This document shows positions 6,635 to 9,875 of a stretch of 9,875 nucleotides of DNA, one piece after another. The first letter of the stretch is position 1. Each line of letters opens with the position of its first letter. The DNA lies in contig CAMYJJ010000102.1 of the NCBI GenBank assembly GCA_947258735.1, forward strand, positions 1-9,875, read 5' to 3'. The notes beneath the pieces are model-generated. The model was not told where the DNA came from, did no database searches, and worked only from the letters and a program-made list of their open reading frames with translations. The position numbers and the translations under genes were made by a program. Source of the stretch: Thermodesulfovibrionia bacterium (GTDB taxonomy: Bacteria; Nitrospirota; Thermodesulfovibrionia; UBA6902).

Positions 6635-8035
6635 ATGAACGAACTTCACAGTTTAAAAGGTCTGTCAGTCCTTGTGATAGATAGTGAGAGTGCAGCTCTT
6701 GACTCAATGGAACAGTCATTGCAGGGGGCAGGGGCCCAGGTAAGCAGGGCACTAACTGTCAAACTGGCGCAGGGTGTTCTTCAAAACAAGGCAATAGACA
6801 TCATCATTGCAGCGCTTGATCTGGTGAATGAGCAGTGCATCGACATGATCAAGGACTATAAGCTGCGCTACCCGGCATGCCTTTTTTACGTTCTTACCGA
6901 TCAGGAATATGAGTCGGTTGAGACGTCCCAGGAATCGGTACGATACATTGTTGATGACTATATAAAAAAACCGCTGAACATAGAACGTTTTGTTGTTATG
7001 GTGGAGACAAGCATGGGAAGGACAATTGCCGGAAGCACGTCATTGACGGTAGTTGACCCTCTGGTGACCAAGGTCAAACCATATTTTCTGTTCCGTTCTC
7101 CTGTCATGCGGCGCGCCCTCACTCACCTTCCGCAGATATCATCCTCTGAGCAGACCGTTCTTATTACCGGAGAGACAGGTTCAGGAAAGGAGATTGTCGC
7201 CAGGGGAATTCATGTGCTCAGCCGCCGCTCATCAGGGCCTTTTGTCCCCATCAACTGCGGAGCTGTGCCTGAAAGCCTGATTGAAGGTGAGCTGTTCGGT
7301 CATGAGAAGGGTGCCTTTACCGGCGCTATTAAGACAAGAAAAGGGAAATTTGAGACTGCTGATAAAGGTACATTATTTCTTGATGAAATCAGCGAGATGC
7401 CCCTTACCCTTCAGGTCAGACTGCTTCGTGTTCTGGAAGACGGGATCATATACCGCGTTGGCGGAGAAGAACCGCTGGATATTGATGTACGGGTTATAGC
7501 AGCATCAAATGTAGACCTTCATAAGGCGGTAAAAGACGGACTGTTTCGGGAGGACCTTTATTACAGGATCAATGTGCTGCGTATTCACCTTCCCCCATTA
7601 CGGGAACGGATTGAGGACATACCTCTTCTGGCGGTCCATTTTCTTGAAAGGGCCTTTGTCGAGATGGGATGGGAACCTCCTTTTCCCAGCCTCTCTGCAG
7701 AAACAATATATGTGCTGGAGCAATATAAATGGAAAGGAAATGTTCGTGAACTGAGAAACATTATGACCCGCATTGCTACACTGCTTCCTCAGAACACCAA
7801 ACGGATTTTCCCGCATCATATCCTTCCCCATATAGAAGATGCAGATCGTGTAAAAGCTGCTCAACAGTATGAGTCTGCACCGGATGGTGTGTTCATTCCG
7901 CTTGGTACGCCCATGAAAAAAGTGGAAGACATCATGATTAAAGAGGCATTGAAACAGACCAACGGCAATAAAACAAAAGCAGCTGAAATTCTTGGCATCA
8001 GCCTGAGAAATCTCCGGAGAAAAATCAATAAGTAA
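6635..8035 (+). CDS. Sigma-54-dependent activator (NtrC family) with degenerate receiver
   Basis: This 466-residue protein has the three-part NtrC layout. The AAA+ domain (about 150-385) carries Walker A GETGSGKE (179-186), the sigma-54-contacting loop GAFTGA (226-231), Walker B TLFLDEI (246-252) and the arginine-finger region REDLYYRINV. A Fis-type helix-turn-helix (about 433-464, ending NKTKAAEILGISLRNLRRK) should bind an upstream activating sequence. The N-terminal 125 residues have a receiver fold but lack key residues: the VIDSES strand keeps one of the paired acids, and the position of the phosphorylated Asp is Ala60 in DIIIAA, while the lysine of IKKP and a threonine (VLTD) remain. It is therefore probably not switched by ordinary phosphorylation. 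An in-frame GTG at 6629 would add two residues; ATG 6635 is preferred. The closest downstream unit is a small heat-shock operon with a -24/-12 promoter, its likely target. Confidence 0.92.
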   Translation: MNELHSLKGLSVLVIDSESAALDSMEQSLQGAGAQVSRALTVKLAQGVLQNKAIDIIIAALDLVNEQCIDMIKDYKLRYPACLFYVLTDQEYESVETSQESVRYIVDDYIKKPLNIERFVVMVETSMGRTIAGSTSLTVVDPLVTKVKPYFLFRSPVMRRALTHLPQISSSEQTVLITGETGSGKEIVARGIHVLSRRSSGPFVPINCGAVPESLIEGELFGHEKGAFTGAIKTRKGKFETADKGTLFLDEISEMPLTLQVRLLRVLEDGIIYRVGGEEPLDIDVRVIAASNVDLHKAVKDGLFREDLYYRINVLRIHLPPLRERIEDIPLLAVHFLERAFVEMGWEPPFPSLSAETIYVLEQYKWKGNVRELRNIMTRIATLLPQNTKRIFPHHILPHIEDADRVKAAQQYESAPDGVFIPLGTPMKKVEDIMIKEALKQTNGNKTKAAEILGISLRNLRRKINK

Positions 8036-8077
8036 GTAGTTATGAGTATTGTTTGTCCATAAATTGCCACTTTTTTT

Positions 8078-8175
8078 GTCATGCCGAAAGCCTTAATCGG
8101 GCCTGCCTGCGGTAGGCAGGCACCCAGAGCTCAGCGAAAACACTGGATTCCCGCTCAAAGGACTATGGGAATGAC
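8078..8175 (+). repeat. Palindromic intergenic repeat, longest copy (98 bp)
   Basis: It starts GTCATGCC and ends GGGAATGAC, forming imperfect terminal inverted repeats. Inside are TTAATCGGG, an inserted palindrome, ACCCAGAG, and TGGATTCCCGC...GGGAAT, where ATTCCC and GGGAAT can pair. It lies in the 381-bp gap (8036-8416) between the activator and the sHSP operon. A run of seven T's precedes it. No open frame is encoded, so it is a small non-coding element, possibly mobilised in trans. Confidence 0.7.
8101..8121. repeat. Palindrome nested in the 98-bp repeat
   Basis: GCCTGCCT (8101-8108), five bases, then AGGCAGGC (8114-8121): 8-bp perfect arms. The uninterrupted copy at 2918 reads TCGGGAATCCAGA across this point, so the palindrome interrupts the host element between GGG and the CCAGA block. 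Confidence 0.8.
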
Positions 8176-8213
8176 GGTTCAGTATTTGAATGTATAGAAA
8201 GACTCTTATTATT

Positions 8214-8234
8214 CCTGATCAGGTCAAATTAACC
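8214..8234. promoter_or_regulatory. Overlapping inverted repeats upstream of the sHSP operon (possible activator site)
   Basis: CCTGATCAGG (8214-8223) is a perfect 10-bp palindrome. Overlapping it is GGTCAAATTAACC (8222-8234), an inverted repeat with five of six pairs. They lie about 130-150 bp upstream of the expected sigma-54 start of transcription, within the usual range for enhancer-type activator sites. That the activator binds here is inference. Confidence 0.35.
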
Positions 8235-8256
8235 TACAGGCCATAATAGCCTAGCG

Positions 8257-8272
8257 AATATGGGTCAATATG
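8257..8272 (+). promoter_or_regulatory. Direct repeat AATATG, one helical turn apart
   Basis: AATATG occurs at 8257-8262 and 8267-8272, exactly 10 bp apart, roughly 100 bp upstream of the expected start of transcription. It could be a tandem protein-binding site, but six bases repeated once in an AT-rich gap may be chance. Confidence 0.2.
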
Positions 8273-8339
8273 TCCTCTTAGCTCATTCAAGATTAAGTCC
8301 ACCCTTCATAACAACTTGAATTTAAATGATTTTAAATAC

Positions 8340-8355
8340 TGGTATCTGTCTTGCA
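8340..8355 (+). promoter_or_regulatory. Sigma-54 (-24/-12) promoter of the sHSP operon
   Basis: TGGTATCTGTCTTGCA fits the sigma-54 consensus TGGCACRNNNNTTGCW at the TGG, one internal A and the whole TTGCA, with the required 10 bases between GG (8341-8342) and GC (8353-8354). Transcription would start near 8366, about 50 nt before the first sHSP codon. No convincing sigma-70 or sigma-32 promoter was found in the same gap, and an NtrC-type activator is encoded directly upstream. Confidence 0.65.
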
Positions 8356-8400
8356 TTATAACTGGCGTAATGAGCAAAAAAAGAGATAATTAAAATATAG

Positions 8401-8410
8401 AAGGAGGGTG
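8401..8410 (+). promoter_or_regulatory. Ribosome binding site of sHSP 1, fixes the start at ATG 8417
   Basis: AAGGAGGGTGATC (8401-8413) is almost the full complement of the 16S rRNA tail, with one extra G. The in-frame GTG at 8408 lies inside this site and cannot be its own start; the ATG is 9 nt after AGGAGG. Confidence 0.85.
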
Positions 8411-8416
8411 ATCATT

Positions 8417-8842
8417 ATGTTATGGACAGAATTTAACAACACATTTATAGACCCCTGGCGTGAGTTTGAGAGACTGAACAGGATGTTTCAACGAGTACCA
8501 GCGCAGAGGTCCTGTGAATTTCCGGCTATCAACCTTTGGGTAGACTCGGACCGTTCAATAGTGACTACAGAGATTCCGGGCATTGAACCTGATGATATAG
8601 AGATCTCTGTCATTGAAAAATCACTAACGTTGCGCGGCACGCGCAAGGCCGATGACCTTAAGGAGAACGAGGCCTTCCACAGGAGAGAGCGCTGGCACGG
8701 ACAGTTCTCTAAAACGATTGAGCTTCCTTTCAGGGTTGAGACAGCAAAGGTAAATGCCTCATTTAAGAAAGGGACACTCTACATTACACTGCCGCGGGCA
8801 GAAGAAGAAAAGCCGAAAAAGATAGAAATTAAATCAGAATAG
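8417..8842 (+). CDS. Small heat-shock protein (Hsp20/alpha-crystallin family), first of three
   Basis: This is a 141-residue ATP-independent holdase-type chaperone. The N-terminal arm (1-35) is aromatic (LWTEF, WREFERL) and typical of oligomerising sHSP tails. The alpha-crystallin domain (about 36-127) includes TEIPGIEPDDIEISV (51-65), the HRRERWHGQFSKTIELP stretch (88-104) and the signature KKGTLYITLP (117-126). The C-terminal IEI (136-138) is the I-x-I/V motif that docks into a neighbouring subunit. Members bind unfolding proteins and hand them to Hsp70/ClpB systems in the cytoplasm. Its stop codon (8840-8842) overlaps the ribosome site of the next gene, so the two are probably translated together. 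The sequence differs clearly from sHSP 2 and 3, so the trio is not a recent tandem copy. Confidence 0.93.
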   Translation: MLWTEFNNTFIDPWREFERLNRMFQRVPAQRSCEFPAINLWVDSDRSIVTTEIPGIEPDDIEISVIEKSLTLRGTRKADDLKENEAFHRRERWHGQFSKTIELPFRVETAKVNASFKKGTLYITLPRAEEEKPKKIEIKSE

Positions 8843-8850
8843 GGAGGTGA
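8842..8850 (+). promoter_or_regulatory. Ribosome binding site of sHSP 2, fixes the start at ATG 8856
   Basis: GGGAGGTGA (8842-8850) overlaps the stop codon of sHSP 1. An in-frame GTG at 8847 is part of this site, so the ATG at 8856 is the start. Confidence 0.85.
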
Positions 8851-8855
8851 GCAAC

Positions 8856-9263
8856 ATGACAGTAGCTGCTAAAGAAGTAGAAAAAAAGGAAGCAAAACTC
8901 CATGAAGGAGTAGAGAGGACCAGGGCAAAAAGGGTATATAAACCTGCAGTTGATATTATTGAAAAAAATGAGGACATATATCTGTTAGCTGATATGCCCG
9001 GTGTTGATAATGAAAGCGTAGAAGTAACGCTTGAAAAAGACACCCTTACCATATACGGGAAGGTCGAGCCTGAAATCCCCGAGGGAATGAGGCTCACCGG
9101 ATCAGAATATGGTGTAGGCGATTTCCAGAGGACCTTCACCCTGTCTGATGAAATAGACAGGGAAAAGATACAGGCTTCGGTTAAAAACGGGGTATTGAGA
9201 CTTACCCTGCCCAAAGCCGAAGCAGTAAAGACAAGAAAAATTCCGGTCAGGGCAGAAGCCTGA
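8856..9263 (+). CDS. Small heat-shock protein (Hsp20 family), second of three
   Basis: The 135-residue protein has a short, strongly charged N-terminal arm (MTVAAKEVEKKEAKLHEG) without the aromatic residues of its two neighbours, then an alpha-crystallin domain (about 30-120) with LLADMPGVDNESVEVTLE (43-60) and NGVLRLTLPK (111-120). The C-terminal docking motif is IPV (129-131). The arginine-rich R-x-Y-G-x-F stretch before the last strands is replaced by EYGVGDFQRTFTL (84-96). The charged arm and altered stretch suggest different oligomer or substrate behaviour, for example as a co-chaperone in mixed assemblies (inference). Thirteen bases separate it from sHSP 1. Confidence 0.92.
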   Translation: MTVAAKEVEKKEAKLHEGVERTRAKRVYKPAVDIIEKNEDIYLLADMPGVDNESVEVTLEKDTLTIYGKVEPEIPEGMRLTGSEYGVGDFQRTFTLSDEIDREKIQASVKNGVLRLTLPKAEAVKTRKIPVRAEA

Positions 9264-9265
9264 GG

Positions 9266-9276
9266 AAAGGAGGTGA
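9266..9276 (+). promoter_or_regulatory. Ribosome binding site of sHSP 3, fixes the start at ATG 9282
   Basis: AAAGGAGGTGA (9266-9276), GGAGG 8 nt before the ATG. The in-frame GTG at 9273 lies inside the site. Confidence 0.85.
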
Positions 9277-9281
9277 GAGGT

Positions 9282-9776
9282 ATGTCATTCAGAGATTTGA
9301 GTTTATTCAGGAAAAAAAGTGTCCCGGTAAAGCGTGCGGCTCATGATCCGTTTTCACTGATGCATCGCGATATGGACAACCTCTTTGATGATTTTTTTAA
9401 AGGGTTTGATCTGGAGCCGTTCTTCGGACCGGACGTCAGTGCATACTCTCCCAAAATTGATGTAAAAGAGGGAGACAAGGAGATCAAGGTGCTGGCAGAA
9501 CTTCCGGGAATGGACGAAAAGGACATCAACGTTACTCTTAATAAGGATTCTCTTACGCTGAAAGGTGAAAAAAGGGAAGAGAAAGAGGACAATGACAAAG
9601 GATATCATCGTCTTGAACGTTCATACGGATCATTCTGCAGGACAATTCCACTTCCTGTTGAAATAGAAAAAGAAAAGGTATCGGCCAGTTACAAAAAAGG
9701 GATACTGACCATTACCATTCCCAAAAGTAAAAAGGCGATTGAAGAGAAGAAAAAAATAACGATTGAAGTTGAGTAG
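9282..9776 (+). CDS. Small heat-shock protein (Hsp20 family), third of three
   Basis: The longest of the trio at 164 residues. The N-terminal arm (1-56) is phenylalanine-rich (DNLFDDFFKGFDLEPFFG, 32-49), the common bacterial class A pattern. The alpha-crystallin domain (about 57-148) shows VLAELPGMDEKDINVTL (70-86), YHRLERSYGSFCRTIPLP (108-125) and KKGILTITIPK (138-148). The tail ends ITIEVE, giving I-x-I and I-x-V docking options. It is closest to the canonical Hsp20 sequence and probably carries the general aggregation-preventing activity. The gene starts 18 nt after sHSP 2, and the terminator follows 24 nt after its stop, so it closes the operon. Confidence 0.95.
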   Translation: MSFRDLSLFRKKSVPVKRAAHDPFSLMHRDMDNLFDDFFKGFDLEPFFGPDVSAYSPKIDVKEGDKEIKVLAELPGMDEKDINVTLNKDSLTLKGEKREEKEDNDKGYHRLERSYGSFCRTIPLPVEIEKEKVSASYKKGILTITIPKSKKAIEEKKKITIEVE

Positions 9777-9800
9777 GTAATGCGAATGTCGGAGACGTTG

Positions 9801-9836
9801 CCGGCCCTTTCCCTCATCAGGGAAGGGGCCGGTTTT
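9801..9836 (+). terminator. Intrinsic terminator of the sHSP operon
   Basis: CCGGCCCTTTCCCT (9801-9814) pairs with AGGGAAGGGGCCGG (9819-9832) over 14 positions, one of them G-U, around a CATC loop. TTTTATTA follows. This is the only clear rho-independent terminator in the window. Confidence 0.92.
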
Positions 9837-9875
9837 ATTATGGCCATTTAGAATTCAAGTTTACTTAATCCGGCA

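Noticed and set aside
7598..7864. Antisense open frames within the activator gene
   Set aside because: They overlap the conserved AAA+ coding sequence, resemble no family and have no ribosome site; they are by-products of the sense codons.
6441..8175. Activator gene flanked by repeat copies as a composite mobile unit
   Set aside because: The two copies do flank the activator, but similar copies occur elsewhere in the window, no transposase is present, and no target duplication is visible, so simple dispersion explains it.
8315..8345. CTTGAA as a sigma-32 -35 box before the sHSP operon
   Set aside because: No CCCCAT-like -10 follows at the proper distance; the bases there are AT-rich or part of the -24/-12 element.

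Overview
The window looks like a chromosomal segment of a Gram-negative, anaerobic or microaerophilic bacterium. The evidence is a pyruvate:ferredoxin oxidoreductase subunit, a lipoprotein-type diheme cytochrome c, a Mur ligase, a sigma-54 activator and short palindromic GTCATnCC...GGGAATGAC intergenic repeats. This combination reminds me of Nitrospirota or the former Deltaproteobacteria, but that placement is inference. Only por, the cytochrome and the small heat-shock (sHSP) genes have strong Shine-Dalgarno sequences; several other genes have none.

Layout. At 1-558 (minus) is the start of a pyruvate:ferredoxin oxidoreductase gamma gene running off the left edge. At 720-1259 (minus) is the C-terminal ATPase half of a sensor histidine kinase that has lost its 5' part; a complete diheme cytochrome c lipoprotein gene (1279-2037, minus) occupies the place where the missing half should be. 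Divergent from the cytochrome is a PolB-type DEDDy exonuclease (2210-2893, plus), followed by a membrane-anchored HtrA/Deg-like serine protease with a PDZ domain (3005-4129) and an output-less PAS protein (4322-4912). A 7-bp tandem repeat fills the gap to a convergent MurC-like ligase (5002-6372, minus).

The right third is the most coherent part. An NtrC-type activator (6635-8035) keeps its AAA+ and DNA-binding parts, but its receiver domain has lost the phosphorylatable aspartate. After a 381-bp gap holding a repeat, several inverted or direct repeats and a well-formed -24/-12 promoter comes an operon of three different small heat-shock proteins (8417-9776), closed by a strong intrinsic terminator. 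I infer that the activator drives the operon through sigma-54 independently of phosphorylation, which would make this a sigma-54-controlled sHSP stress module.

Four intergenic sites carry copies or fragments of one palindromic repeat family. In two of them a separate palindrome of about 20 bp (CCTGCCT...AGGCAGG) sits at two different internal positions, as if it had inserted on its own.
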